64,000 bases of DNA from NCBI RefSeq assembly GCF_042427745.1, contig NZ_JBHMFA010000035.1, one strand, 5' to 3'. Origin of the DNA: Algibacter miyuki (GTDB lineage: Bacteria; Bacteroidota; Bacteroidia; Flavobacteriales; Flavobacteriaceae). The notes below the pieces were generated by a model. It was not told where the DNA came from, searched no databases, and saw only the letters and a program-made list of their open reading frames with translations. The position numbers were made by a program, and so were the translations under genes. Below are positions 52,405-62,083 of this stretch, in pieces. The first letter of the stretch is position 1; the number at the start of each line of letters is the position of its first letter.

Positions 52405-53541
52405 ATGAAACATCAACTAGTCATAACATGGATTACCATTATTACCCTATCTAGTTGCGTTCAAAAATCAAAATCCAAAACAGAAGTTCAAAACACCAAA
52501 CCTGTTAGTTATACCACAAAAGTTGTAGTTCCTGAGTTAAACATCCCGTCAGGCATGGCGTTTCTTCCCGATGCTAGTCTTTTAATTACCGAAAAAACAG
52601 GAGAACTATTGCTTTTTAAAAACAAGAAAACCATTAATATAGAAGCCATTCCAAAAGTGCATTGGGCCGGACAAGGTGGCTTGTTAGATGTTGCCATACA
52701 CCCAAATTACAAAAAAAACGGTTGGCTCTATCTGATTTACATATCTAAAACAGAAAAAGAAAAAGGGTCTCATACCGAGTTAATGCGCGCCAAAATAAAA
52801 AACGATTCTTTAGTTGAAAAACAAGTGCTCTATAAAACCAGCACCAATAAAAAAATAGTACAACATTTTGGTTCTCGTATAACTTTTGATAATGATGGAA
52901 ATCTATACTTTTCTATTGGAGATCCCGCAAATAAAAACTCAAACGCACAAGACATTACTCGTGATGGCGGGAAAATTTACCGCATAAATGATGATGGCAC
53001 CATCCCTACCGACAATCCATTTGTAATTGTTCCCAATGCTAAAACAGCTATTTACAGCTACGGTCATAGAAATTCACAAGGCCTGACATTACATCCAAAA
53101 ACAGGAGCACTTTGGAGCAACGAGCATGGTGTAAACGGTGGAGACGAAATTAACATTATAGAAAGTGGTAAAAACTATGGCTGGCCTATAATCACATACG
53201 CTCTAACATATAAAAACACAAAAATTAGTCAAATCACCGAAAAAGAAGGTATGGAACAACCTCTTTATTATTGGAATCCATCCATTGCTCCCTCCGGAAT
53301 GACCTTTGTAACCTCAGATAAATATCCTAATTGGAAAAACAATATACTCACAGGTTCCTTAAAACGTCAGCATTTAGAGCGCCTTGTTTTAAAAGACAAC
53401 AAGGTTATTAATCGTGAAATATTATTCAATGATATTGGCCGAGTGCGTAACGTAATAGAAGGCCCTGACGGTTACCTTTATATAGCAGTCGAAGGATTGG
53501 GTATTCTTAAAATTATTGAACAGACAGAAAAGGGACTATAA
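52405..53541 (+). CDS. PQQ-dependent sugar dehydrogenase-like lipoprotein (copy 1)
   Basis: A 378-residue lipoprotein (lipobox TLSSC, Cys18) of the soluble aldose sugar dehydrogenase/YliI type, a six-bladed propeller that binds pyrroloquinoline quinone. Characteristic blocks are GQGGLLDVAIHPNY, FGSRITFDNDGNLYFSIGD, YSYGHRNSQGLTLHP, WSNEHGVNGGDEINII and GKNYGWP. It would oxidise sugars or related alcohols outside the cytoplasm and hand electrons to a cytochrome. It has no cytochrome gene beside it, unlike its paralogue at 62084-63208. The two differ at several otherwise shared places (GDPANKNSN here, GERGNRDEN there), so they may have different substrates. Confidence 0.88.
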   Translation: MKHQLVITWITIITLSSCVQKSKSKTEVQNTKPVSYTTKVVVPELNIPSGMAFLPDASLLITEKTGELLLFKNKKTINIEAIPKVHWAGQGGLLDVAIHPNYKKNGWLYLIYISKTEKEKGSHTELMRAKIKNDSLVEKQVLYKTSTNKKIVQHFGSRITFDNDGNLYFSIGDPANKNSNAQDITRDGGKIYRINDDGTIPTDNPFVIVPNAKTAIYSYGHRNSQGLTLHPKTGALWSNEHGVNGGDEINIIESGKNYGWPIITYALTYKNTKISQITEKEGMEQPLYYWNPSIAPSGMTFVTSDKYPNWKNNILTGSLKRQHLERLVLKDNKVINREILFNDIGRVRNVIEGPDGYLYIAVEGLGILKIIEQTEKGL

Positions 53542-53693
53542 AAAAAAAGCGTGCTTATTTAAAGCGCTTCATCTAACCTTTTATTGCAGAACTCCTTTTT
53601 TACAGCCTGAAATCAATAAAAACAACGCACCAACTAGAAGTCCTTATCTTTAAAAAATAAATCTAATTCAGCTTAAAAAATTGTACATTTAAT

Positions 53694-53701
53694 TAACTTT
53701 G
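53694..53701 (+). promoter_or_regulatory. -7 element upstream of udk
   Basis: TAACTTTG is an exact TAnnTTTG match, 18 bases before the udk ATG. A TTG lies upstream at 53681 but too near for the usual -33 spacing, so the -33 part is weak. It would start the udk to mutB operon. Confidence 0.5.
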
Positions 53702-53718
53702 TACAAAACTATAAAAAC

Positions 53719-54324
53719 ATGCTAATTATTGGAATTGCAGGCGGCACAGGTTGCGGCAAAACAACGGTTGTAAATCAAATTCTTCATGAATTGCCAGAAG
53801 GTGAAGTGGGCGTTATTTCTCAAGATTCATATTATAATGATAACACACACTTATCTTTCAACGAACGTGGTAACATCAATTTCGATCATCCAAGATCCAT
53901 CGATTTCGATCTATTAGCAACACATTTAAAAGCATTAAAAAAGGGAAAAAACATACATCAACCTGTTTATTCTTTTGTAAAACATAACCGAACGGGCGAT
54001 ACTATTTTAACTCACCCAAGAAAAGTAATGATTGTTGAAGGTATCTTAATATTGACAAATCCCGAATTACGAGACATGTTCGATATCAAAATATTTGTAC
54101 ATGCCGATACCGACGAGCGTTTAATACGTAGATTAAAACGTGATATAACAGAACGTGGCAGAGACATTAATGAGGTTTTAACACGTTACCAAACCACGTT
54201 AAAACCCATGCATGACCAATTTATCGAGCCTATGAAAGAATATGCTGATATTATTATACCTAACAATAAACGCAACGCTGTAGCTGTTAATATTGTACGA
54301 ACCATTATTAACGACAGACTCTAA
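53719..54324 (+). CDS. udk: Uridine kinase
   Basis: A 201-residue P-loop kinase that phosphorylates uridine and cytidine to the monophosphates in pyrimidine salvage. The Walker A motif GGTGCGKT lies at 8-15, the substrate segment DSYYND follows near 35-40, and NFDHPRSIDFDLL and RLIRRLKRDITERGRD are typical of the family. Length matches standard bacterial Udk (about 200-215). It heads the plus-strand run; the next gene starts on the base after its stop codon. Confidence 0.95.
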   Translation: MLIIGIAGGTGCGKTTVVNQILHELPEGEVGVISQDSYYNDNTHLSFNERGNINFDHPRSIDFDLLATHLKALKKGKNIHQPVYSFVKHNRTGDTILTHPRKVMIVEGILILTNPELRDMFDIKIFVHADTDERLIRRLKRDITERGRDINEVLTRYQTTLKPMHDQFIEPMKEYADIIIPNNKRNAVAVNIVRTIINDRL

Positions 54325-54657
54325 ATGGCTAAAAAAAGTAAAAAAAACAACAAGTATCTAAAACCTTTCAAAAATTGGTTTGTACTGATTTTCACAGGTT
54401 TTATGGTTTGGATGATTTTTTTCGATGCCAACTCTTGGCTTATTCATCATGAATTAAACAGTGATATTAACGCTTTAGAAAACGAAAAAGAATATTACAA
54501 TCGTGAAATTGAAAAAGATAATAAAGCAATTAAAAAATTAAGTTCCGAAGAAGGATTAGAAAAATTTGCTCGCGAAGCTTATTATATGAAACGTGAGAAT
54601 GAAGAAATTTATATTATAGAATACGAAGATAGTTTAAAAGTAAAAACAAATGAATAA
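54325..54657 (+). CDS. Septum formation initiator family protein (FtsB/DivIC-like)
   Basis: A 110-residue bitopic membrane protein with a basic N-terminus (MAKKSKKNNK), one transmembrane helix (about 18-36), a coiled-coil segment (about 44-75, ALENEKEYYNREIEKDNKAI) and the family's closing EEGLEKFAREAYYMKRENEEIYI. It belongs to the FtsB/DivIC family that links FtsL and FtsQ/DivIB in the division complex. It is translationally coupled to udk (start adjacent to the stop) and overlaps the mutase small-subunit gene by 8 bases. Confidence 0.9.
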   Translation: MAKKSKKNNKYLKPFKNWFVLIFTGFMVWMIFFDANSWLIHHELNSDINALENEKEYYNREIEKDNKAIKKLSSEEGLEKFAREAYYMKRENEEIYIIEYEDSLKVKTNE

Positions 54658-56029
54658 CGGCTTGTTTGATGATTTCGATGAGGTTTCAGCAAAACAATGG
54701 AAACAAAAAATCCAGTTCGATTTAAATGGAGCTGAATATAACCATGCCTTAATTTGGAATTCAAACGAAGACATTGCCGTAAAACCATTTTATCATGCCG
54801 ACGATTTTGACATCCTTCCAGAACCATCAAACACCAAAGCCAGCGCATGGAGAATAGCGCAATCTATTTTTGTTGCTCATGTTGAAAAATCCAATACCAC
54901 AGCCATCGATTCCATTAAACGTGGCGCGGAAAGTATTCATTTTATTATTCCTTCCGAAGCTATTTCTATTGAAAATCTAATAAAAAACATTGATACCGAA
55001 ACCATACCAATTCATCTGGACTTGCAGTTTCTATCGGTGGATTTTGTTAAAAACATATATACCCTTCCGGGGAAAAATAACATTACCACTTCTTTTGACA
55101 TTATTGGGAATTTGGCTAAATCTGGAAACTGGTTCAACAACCTAAATGATGATTTTTCGAAATTTGAAATATTAGCAGATACTTCGAAATCCATAACCAT
55201 AAACGCCGATTTATATCAAAATGCAGGCGCCAATATGGTACAACAATTGGCTTATGCTTTAGCCCACGCCAACGAATATTTAAATCAATTTAAAACCAAC
55301 TTACACGAAAACACCACAGTAACATTCAATGTTTCGGTAGGCTCAAATTATTTTTTCGAGATTGCAAAACTGAGAGCTTTACGCTTACTTTGGAATACTT
55401 TAGCTGCGGAATATGCGATTAATCCGGAATGTCAAATTAAAGTAACACCAACCAAACGCAACAAAACACTTTACGACTTCAACACCAATATGTTGCGTAC
55501 CACTACCGAATGTATGAGCGCTATTTTGGGAGGTGCTAATACCATTGAAAACTTACCTTATGATGCTATTTATCATAAAACTAACGAATTTGGCGACCGT
55601 ATTGCAAGAAATCAATTGCTTATTCTAAAACATGAAAGTTATTTTAATAAAGTAAACAATCCTGCCGATGGTGCGTATTACATCGAAACGCTAACACAAC
55701 AAATAGCCGAAAAAGCCCTAGAGTTATTTAAGGATATTGAAACGCAAGGAGGCTTTTTAAAACAGCTCAAATATGGTACTATTCAACGTAAAATAAGAGA
55801 AAGTGCACAAAAAGAACAAGAACAATTTAACAACGGTGAACTTATTTTATTAGGCACCAATAAATACAGTAACCCAACGGATACTATGGCCAAGCGCTTG
55901 GAAATTTATCCCTTTGTAAAAACCAATCCTCGAAAAACTTTAATTGAACCTATAATAGAAAAACGGTTATCAGAACAGATAGAACAAACCCGATTGAAAA
56001 ATGAAAACAAAAATGAAATTAACTTTTAA
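54650..56029 (+). CDS. mutA: Methylmalonyl-CoA mutase small subunit
   Basis: A 459-residue homologue of the mutase TIM-barrel domain that lacks the C-terminal B12-binding domain, as expected of the non-catalytic beta subunit. Shared blocks with the large subunit are FFEIAKLRALRLLW, RTTTECMSAILGGANTIENLPYD and NPADGAYYIETLTQQIAEKA. With MutB it interconverts methylmalonyl-CoA and succinyl-CoA in propionate metabolism. It starts inside the end of the previous gene (8-base overlap) and its end overlaps the following small lipoprotein gene by 29 bases. Confidence 0.93.
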   Translation: MNNGLFDDFDEVSAKQWKQKIQFDLNGAEYNHALIWNSNEDIAVKPFYHADDFDILPEPSNTKASAWRIAQSIFVAHVEKSNTTAIDSIKRGAESIHFIIPSEAISIENLIKNIDTETIPIHLDLQFLSVDFVKNIYTLPGKNNITTSFDIIGNLAKSGNWFNNLNDDFSKFEILADTSKSITINADLYQNAGANMVQQLAYALAHANEYLNQFKTNLHENTTVTFNVSVGSNYFFEIAKLRALRLLWNTLAAEYAINPECQIKVTPTKRNKTLYDFNTNMLRTTTECMSAILGGANTIENLPYDAIYHKTNEFGDRIARNQLLILKHESYFNKVNNPADGAYYIETLTQQIAEKALELFKDIETQGGFLKQLKYGTIQRKIRESAQKEQEQFNNGELILLGTNKYSNPTDTMAKRLEIYPFVKTNPRKTLIEPIIEKRLSEQIEQTRLKNENKNEINF

Positions 56030-56666
56030 CCTAATTTTAGTTTTAATAGCATTCACCTTTATGGGGTGCGAAAAAAAAACACCTTTTAGCGACTTTAAAT
56101 ACGCCAACAAAGGTGCTGTGTTAAATTGTGAAAATATAAATACACCACTTTTTAACGAAGCTTTATTTAGTTTTGAAAATGATATTGTTTCATTTTACAA
56201 CAAAAACGGACCGGAAAATATAGGCCTAGCTTATTCTCAATTTATGCGTAATGCCATTAATGGCCGTGCTAAATATATCGAAATAGTTTCTCCACATACG
56301 GTAAAAATATTCGAGGCATTAAAAAACGAAAACAACCTATGGGATGCAGAAAACACTAAAAGTTATTTAAACTATAAAAGTGATTATATCACCTGTATTC
56401 TTGCAAACATAAAAGATGCAAAATTAAAAATCACTTTTAACGCCTTAGTCTCTACCAATAGTATGAGTCCGGAGTTATTTGGCACACCAATATCTAGAAA
56501 TTACCGCGTTTTAACAACCGATAAATATTTGGCGGCTTACGTAGCTTTAGATTTATATTACGCGAAACTTTTTAAGATAGATTTATCGCAAGTTAAAGAT
56601 AAACCTGTGGTTGAAGAAAAGGTCGATTTTAATAAGAGACCTGTGCGCACAACCCCAACAAATTAA
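56001..56666 (+). CDS. Uncharacterised lipoprotein between mutase subunit genes
   Basis: A 221-residue lipoprotein: a short basic start, hydrophobic run and lipobox TFMGC (Cys25 with this start). A second ATG at 56013 is equally good. I do not recognise a family. The body is mainly helical, with ALFSFENDIVSFYNK, YIEIVSPHTVKIFEAL and TTDKYLAAYVALDLYYAKLF, and ends in a disordered, charged tail. It overlaps the mutA 3' end by 29 bases and lies 9 bases before mutB, so it is co-translated with an unrelated metabolic complex. The placement is odd and probably reflects shared transcription rather than shared function. Confidence 0.75.
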   Translation: MKTKMKLTFNLILVLIAFTFMGCEKKTPFSDFKYANKGAVLNCENINTPLFNEALFSFENDIVSFYNKNGPENIGLAYSQFMRNAINGRAKYIEIVSPHTVKIFEALKNENNLWDAENTKSYLNYKSDYITCILANIKDAKLKITFNALVSTNSMSPELFGTPISRNYRVLTTDKYLAAYVALDLYYAKLFKIDLSQVKDKPVVEEKVDFNKRPVRTTPTN

Positions 56667-56675
56667 AACCTTACA

Positions 56676-58805
56676 TTGAGAAAAAAACTGCAACATATCA
56701 CTTTAAAGACCACTACGGAAACCAACCTTTCCGAAGGCGATAACACGACTACGTTTATCACTTCCGAACAAATTCCGTTTAAATCTACCTATTCAAAAAG
56801 TGATATTAAAGCTTTAAAACATCTCAATTTTGTTGCTGGAATGGTTCCCTATTTACGTGGCCCTTACAGCACCATGTATGCAAAAAAACCTTGGACCATT
56901 AGGCAATATGCAGGATTTTCTACAGCAGAAGATAGCAACGCCTTTTACAAACGAAACTTAAAAGCAGGGCAAAAAGGACTTTCGGTTGCTTTTGATTTAG
57001 CAACACATCGGGGCTACGATTCCGATCACGAACGTGTTGTTGGTGATGTTGGTAAAGCCGGGGTGGCCATCGATTCTGTGGAAGACATGAAAATTCTTTT
57101 CGACAGCATTCCGCTCGATAAAATTTCAGTTTCCATGACTATGAATGGCGCCGTTTTACCTATTATGGCCTTTTATATTGTAGCTGCAGAAGAGCAAGGT
57201 GTAAAACCCGAGCAACTCGCTGGCACCATCCAAAACGATATTTTAAAAGAGTTTATGGTGCGTAACACATACATTTATCCGCCAGCGCCATCGATGAAAA
57301 TTATTTCGGATATTTTTGAATATTCGAGTAAACACATGCCGAAATTCAATAGCATAAGTATTTCTGGCTACCACATGCAGGAAGCCGGAGCAACCTGCGA
57401 TATTGAACTCGCTTACACCCTAGCCGACGGTTTAGAATACATAAGAGAAGGCTTAAAAGCAGGTTTAGATATTGATACTTTCGCACCGCGTCTATCATTT
57501 TTCTGGGGTATTGGCATGAATCATTTTATGGAAATAGCCAAAATGCGCGCCGCACGAATGCTTTGGGCTAAACTAGTAAAACCTTTCAACCCCAAAAACC
57601 CAAAATCGCTCTCGTTACGCACCCATTGTCAAACCTCTGGTTGGAGTTTAACAGAACAAGATCCGTTTAATAATGTCGCTAGAACTACAATTGAAGCTAC
57701 GGCTGCTGTTTTTGGCGGCACCCAAAGTTTACATACCAACGCGCTTGATGAAGCTATTGCCTTACCTACCGATTTCTCGGCTAGAATTGCAAGAAACACA
57801 CAAATATACTTACAAGAAGAAACGAAAATAACAAAAACAGTTGACCCATGGGCAGGCAGTTATTTTGTTGAAAAACTAACCGCTGATATTGCCGAAAAAG
57901 CTTGGATTTTAATTGAAGAAGTGGAATCACTTGGAGGAATGACTAAAGCTATTGTAGCCGGTATCCCCAAAATTAGAATTGAAGAAGCCGCTGCTAGAAA
58001 GCAAGCCAAAATAGATTCTGATCAAGATATTATTGTTGGTGTAAACCGATATGTTTTAGACGAAGAAGCTCCGATTTCTACTTTAGAGGTCGATAATCAA
58101 TCGGTTAGAAAATCACAAATTGAACGCCTAAACACTATAAAAGCGAGTAGAAATTCTAAAAAAGTAAAAACGGCTTTAGAAAATTTAACCAAAGCCGCAC
58201 GCACAGGACAAAATAATTTATTAGCTTTAGCTATTGAAGCAGCTCGCGAACGAGCCACTTTAGGTGAAATTAGTGATGCCTTAGAAATTGAATTTGGGCG
58301 TTATAAAGCACAAACTAAATCCTTTTCTGGCGTGTATAGTAAAGCAATAAAAGACGATAAACCCTTTAAAAAAGCTCAAGAATTAGCTGATATTTTTGCA
58401 GAGCAAGATGGTAGACGCCCACGGATTATGATTGCCAAAATGGGACAAGACGGTCACGATCGTGGCGCAAAAGTAGTTGCCACCAGTTATGCCGATATTG
58501 GGTTTGATGTGGATATTGGCCCACTTTTTCAAACCCCAGAAGAAGTTGCTAAACAAGCCGTAGAAAATGATGTACATGTTTTAGGCATATCCTCTTTAGC
58601 TGCTGGGCATAAAACTTTAGTTCCACAGGTTATTGAAGCGCTTAAAAGTTATGATCGCGACGATATTATGGTTGTAGTTGGTGGGGTTATCCCAAAACAA
58701 GATTATCAATTTTTATTTGATGCTGGAACCGTTGCCATATTTGGTCCGGGCACAAAAATTAGTGAAGCCGCAATAAAAATATTAGAGATTTTAATTGATG
58801 AGTAA
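56676..58805 (+). CDS. mutB: Methylmalonyl-CoA mutase large subunit
   Basis: A 709-residue catalytic subunit. The TIM-barrel domain carries VPYLRGPYSTMYAKKPWTIRQ, DLATHRGYDSDHERVVGDVG and the substrate segment RTHCQTSGWSLTEQDP. The C-terminal cobalamin domain has DGHDRG (592-597, axial His594) and SLAAGH (640-645). The start is TTG at 56676: no ATG is available before the conserved N-terminal region, and the TTG-encoded MRKKLQHI matches how these proteins usually begin. It forms adenosylcobalamin-dependent methylmalonyl-CoA mutase with MutA, and the organism must obtain B12. Confidence 0.95.
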   Translation: MRKKLQHITLKTTTETNLSEGDNTTTFITSEQIPFKSTYSKSDIKALKHLNFVAGMVPYLRGPYSTMYAKKPWTIRQYAGFSTAEDSNAFYKRNLKAGQKGLSVAFDLATHRGYDSDHERVVGDVGKAGVAIDSVEDMKILFDSIPLDKISVSMTMNGAVLPIMAFYIVAAEEQGVKPEQLAGTIQNDILKEFMVRNTYIYPPAPSMKIISDIFEYSSKHMPKFNSISISGYHMQEAGATCDIELAYTLADGLEYIREGLKAGLDIDTFAPRLSFFWGIGMNHFMEIAKMRAARMLWAKLVKPFNPKNPKSLSLRTHCQTSGWSLTEQDPFNNVARTTIEATAAVFGGTQSLHTNALDEAIALPTDFSARIARNTQIYLQEETKITKTVDPWAGSYFVEKLTADIAEKAWILIEEVESLGGMTKAIVAGIPKIRIEEAAARKQAKIDSDQDIIVGVNRYVLDEEAPISTLEVDNQSVRKSQIERLNTIKASRNSKKVKTALENLTKAARTGQNNLLALAIEAARERATLGEISDALEIEFGRYKAQTKSFSGVYSKAIKDDKPFKKAQELADIFAEQDGRRPRIMIAKMGQDGHDRGAKVVATSYADIGFDVDIGPLFQTPEEVAKQAVENDVHVLGISSLAAGHKTLVPQVIEALKSYDRDDIMVVVGGVIPKQDYQFLFDAGTVAIFGPGTKISEAAIKILEILIDE

Positions 58806-58829
58806 CCTTTAACTCTAATTTTTGATGGC

Positions 58830-59579
58830 ATGATTGCAAACACTATAGACGACGTTATTATTCATTTAGAATACATCATTCAAGATTCTATTAAAAACGA
58901 AAGTACGTTAGGCTATTTTGCTGCACTCTATCAAAAAGTAACCATTACCGTAAAAAACAAACTTGGTACAAATTATTTTGAAGACGACGTTCGCATGGCG
59001 CAATTAGATGTTATTTTTGCCAATCGCTATTTACTCGCTTACTCCAATTACAAGCAAGGCAAACCTGTTTCAAAATCTTGGCAATCTGCATTTGATGCTG
59101 CAACAAATTGGCAACCTATTGTCCTTCAACATTTACTTTTAGGGATGAATGCCCATATTAATTTAGATTTAGGTATCGCTGCCGCGGAAATAACAAAGCC
59201 TACGACAATAAGACAATTACAATCCGATTTCAATAAAATTAATGATATTTTATCTGCTTTAACACATGAAGTTTCTGCCGATTTAGCTGAAATTTGGCCC
59301 ACTTTACTCAAAATATTAAAATTCACGAATAAAGTTGATGATTTTATCATAAACTTTAGCATGGGTTTAGCGCGAGATGGTGCCTGGAAATTTGCTAACG
59401 TACTTGTAAATTACCCCGACTTAGAAGCTAAAGACATTGCTATAGCCGATAGGGATGCTACTATCTCTAACTTTTCAACATCGATTACCCATCATAAATT
59501 TACTATTAAAATGATGTTTTTAATTGCTCGTATCGATGAGCGTGGATCTATTTCTGAAAAAATAAACATGTTGAGATAA
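58830..59579 (+). CDS. DUF5995 family protein
   Basis: A 249-residue cytoplasmic protein of the DUF5995 family, recognised by LDVIFANRYLLAYSNY, PVSKSWQSAFDAA and LQHLLLGMNAHINLDLGIAAAE. The conserved His, Asn and Asp residues suggest a metal- or cofactor-binding helical fold, but no function is known to me. It follows mutB by 24 bases on the same strand and may be read through from the same promoter. The next gene starts after a 180-base gap. Confidence 0.8.
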   Translation: MIANTIDDVIIHLEYIIQDSIKNESTLGYFAALYQKVTITVKNKLGTNYFEDDVRMAQLDVIFANRYLLAYSNYKQGKPVSKSWQSAFDAATNWQPIVLQHLLLGMNAHINLDLGIAAAEITKPTTIRQLQSDFNKINDILSALTHEVSADLAEIWPTLLKILKFTNKVDDFIINFSMGLARDGAWKFANVLVNYPDLEAKDIAIADRDATISNFSTSITHHKFTIKMMFLIARIDERGSISEKINMLR

Positions 59580-59761
59580 TTCCGAAGAAAAAATAACACG
59601 ATTGAGAAAACAAATATCACCCCTTCCCTCTATTCAATAAAACGCTTCAATTCAGAGTCCTTTTTATTTCAGTTTTAAAAAAAATTAACATTTAATAAAA
59701 TCAAAATATCTTATATTTTGCACCAATAGAACCTACCAAACAAAAGTTGTTCAATCCCGAA

Positions 59762-62059
59762 ATGAAAATATTTAAATCATCCATTTTTCTCAAAGCAAGT
59801 ATTACAACCATTCTGACTTTCTGTTTCCTAACCTCCAATGCGCAAAACCCTATAAAGGTGCGAGTTATTGAAAAAGAAAATGGCACGCCACTAAAACAGG
59901 TTACCATTAAGAATGTTGAGAATAGCAAATTTTCAATTTCGAATGATTTAGGCTACTTTGAAGTTCCTAGCTCTGGCGAATATCAATTTACCAAAACGGG
60001 GTATAAAGAAATTAGTATTACACTAAAATCTAACATTAAAATCGTTCAGTTAGAACTTAACCCCAATCAATTAAATGAAGTTATTGTTAACGCGCATCAC
60101 TTACCTTTAGAGTTAAAAAAAACCAATACTACAGTTAATATTATTTCATCCCACGATATTGATCGTGGTATTACTACCAGCCCTATACACGCATTAAACC
60201 GAGTACCTGGCGTATTTATGCAATCGGGAGCTTTAAACACGAATAAAATTTCAATCAGAGGTATTGGCTCTAGAAATTTATACGGAACTTCAAAAATAAG
60301 AGCGTATTTTCAAGATATTCCTTTAACTTCAGGGAACGGAGAAACCGCTATTGAAGATTTTGAATTAAGCACCATCTCTAGATTTGAAATTATAAAAGGA
60401 GCCGGATCTAGCATTTATGGTGCCGGATTGGGAGGGACTATACATCTCATTCCTGAACACGCTTACTTAAATCGAACCACAGCGGAAAGTGATATTACAA
60501 TTGGATCGTTCGGACTTGCTAAAAGTGTTTTAAACATCAATCATGGTACAAATAATAACAGTTTCAAAATAATCCACAGCAATACACAAAGTGATGGATA
60601 CCGCGATAATAATGCGTACAACCGCCAAACTTTTACCTATAATTCTAACCACTTTTTGAACAAAAAAAATGACCTTTCCATTATAGCGAGTTATGTTGAT
60701 TTAAAAGCTTTTATTCCAAGCTCTTTAAACGAAGATTCTTATAAAAATAATCCAAAATCGGCGGCTTTTACTTGGGCGCAATCAAAAGGATATGAAGATA
60801 CTCAGCGTGGTATTTTAGGACTTTCTTGGAATCATCAATACACCAATAACCTGAAACAAGTGAGTAGTATTTTTACTTCATTCAAAAAAACATACGAACC
60901 CCGACCTTTTGATATTTTAACCGAGAACACAACAGCTATTGGCGTTAGAAGTCGGATTTCTGGAACGTTCAAAACCCTCAATTACACCATCGGTGGTGAA
61001 TTATTTAAAGACCACTACAACTCAAAAAATTACGACAATCTTTATCAAGACGCTCCAGAAGGCACAGGATCTGTACAAGGTGATAAATTTTCTGATTTTA
61101 GAGAAAACAGAACCTATTACAACATCTTTTTTGAAACCCATTATCAAGCTTCAGTAAATACCATGTTTACGTTTGGATTAAATTTCAACAAAACATTTTA
61201 CACCATAGCAGACCGTTTTATTTCAACCGAAAACCCCGACCAATCTGGTGATTACAGTTTTAAAGCCATGCTATCTCCCAAACTTGGTGTATCTCATCAA
61301 TTAACGGAAAACATTAATATTTATTCGAATATTAGTCATGGATTTTCGCCACCTACAACGCAAGAAACCCTACTACCCGATGGCTTGATAAATACCGATA
61401 TAAAACCAGAAACAGGTTGGAATTATGAAATAGGCACACGTAGTGCATTTTTCGATAAGCGATTACAAATCAATTTAGCATTATACCGACTCGATGTTCG
61501 AAATCTATTAGTTGCTCGAAGAACTGGTAATGACCAATTTATAGGCGTTAACGCGGGTAGAACCTTGCACAGCGGACTAGAAATGATTTTGAGATACCAA
61601 TGGTTAACATCGAAAAAATTATTACTACATCAATACGCTTCTTACACTTTAAATCATTTTAAATTTAAAGATTTTGTAGATGAAGGCAACGATTTCTCAG
61701 GAAACAAATTAACAGGTTTGCCCTCAAATATATTAAACACAGGCTTTGACTTAGATACAAAACTAGGCCTATATTCCTCCATAAACTACCAATACGTAGG
61801 CCGCATACCAATAACCGATAGCAATGCCCTTTTTTCCGATAGGTATAGCGTAACTAACATAAAAATGGGCTACAAATACAACATAAATAAGCACTTTAAA
61901 TTAAATGGTTATTTTGGCCTCGATAACGTATTCAACACCCGTTATGCATCGCAAATTCTTATTAATGCCACAGGTTTTGGAGGTGCTGCACCAAGATATT
62001 ATTACCCTAGCCAACCATTAAATTATTACGCAGGAATAAACTTAAGTTATATGTTTTAA
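59762..62059 (+). CDS. TonB-dependent receptor (non-SusC type)
   Basis: A 765-residue outer-membrane receptor. I chose ATG 59762, which opens on the signal peptide (MKIFKSSIFLKASITT, cleavage after TSNAQ), over a TTG five codons upstream. A short carboxypeptidase-regulatory-like domain (RVIEKENGTPLKQVTI) precedes the plug (VNRVPGVFMQSG-type region with ISIRGIGSRNLYG and GAGSSIYGAGLGGTIHLIP). The 22-strand barrel ends in an aromatic residue (LSYMF). It has no SusD partner. The next gene, 24 bases away, is a PQQ-type dehydrogenase and the one after is a cytochrome c, so the ligand may be the cofactor PQQ or the dehydrogenase's substrate. A TATATTTTG sequence at 59712-59720 is near, but not exactly, a promoter element. 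Confidence 0.9.
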   Translation: MKIFKSSIFLKASITTILTFCFLTSNAQNPIKVRVIEKENGTPLKQVTIKNVENSKFSISNDLGYFEVPSSGEYQFTKTGYKEISITLKSNIKIVQLELNPNQLNEVIVNAHHLPLELKKTNTTVNIISSHDIDRGITTSPIHALNRVPGVFMQSGALNTNKISIRGIGSRNLYGTSKIRAYFQDIPLTSGNGETAIEDFELSTISRFEIIKGAGSSIYGAGLGGTIHLIPEHAYLNRTTAESDITIGSFGLAKSVLNINHGTNNNSFKIIHSNTQSDGYRDNNAYNRQTFTYNSNHFLNKKNDLSIIASYVDLKAFIPSSLNEDSYKNNPKSAAFTWAQSKGYEDTQRGILGLSWNHQYTNNLKQVSSIFTSFKKTYEPRPFDILTENTTAIGVRSRISGTFKTLNYTIGGELFKDHYNSKNYDNLYQDAPEGTGSVQGDKFSDFRENRTYYNIFFETHYQASVNTMFTFGLNFNKTFYTIADRFISTENPDQSGDYSFKAMLSPKLGVSHQLTENINIYSNISHGFSPPTTQETLLPDGLINTDIKPETGWNYEIGTRSAFFDKRLQINLALYRLDVRNLLVARRTGNDQFIGVNAGRTLHSGLEMILRYQWLTSKKLLLHQYASYTLNHFKFKDFVDEGNDFSGNKLTGLPSNILNTGFDLDTKLGLYSSINYQYVGRIPITDSNALFSDRYSVTNIKMGYKYNINKHFKLNGYFGLDNVFNTRYASQILINATGFGGAAPRYYYPSQPLNYYAGINLSYMF

Positions 62060-62083
62060 CTAAATTTATAAAAAAAACAAAAA

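Noticed and set aside
52272..52454. 60-codon plus-strand frame before the PQQ-type gene
   Set aside because: It overlaps the real start in another frame, has no recognisable motif and starts next to the tRNA promoter region.
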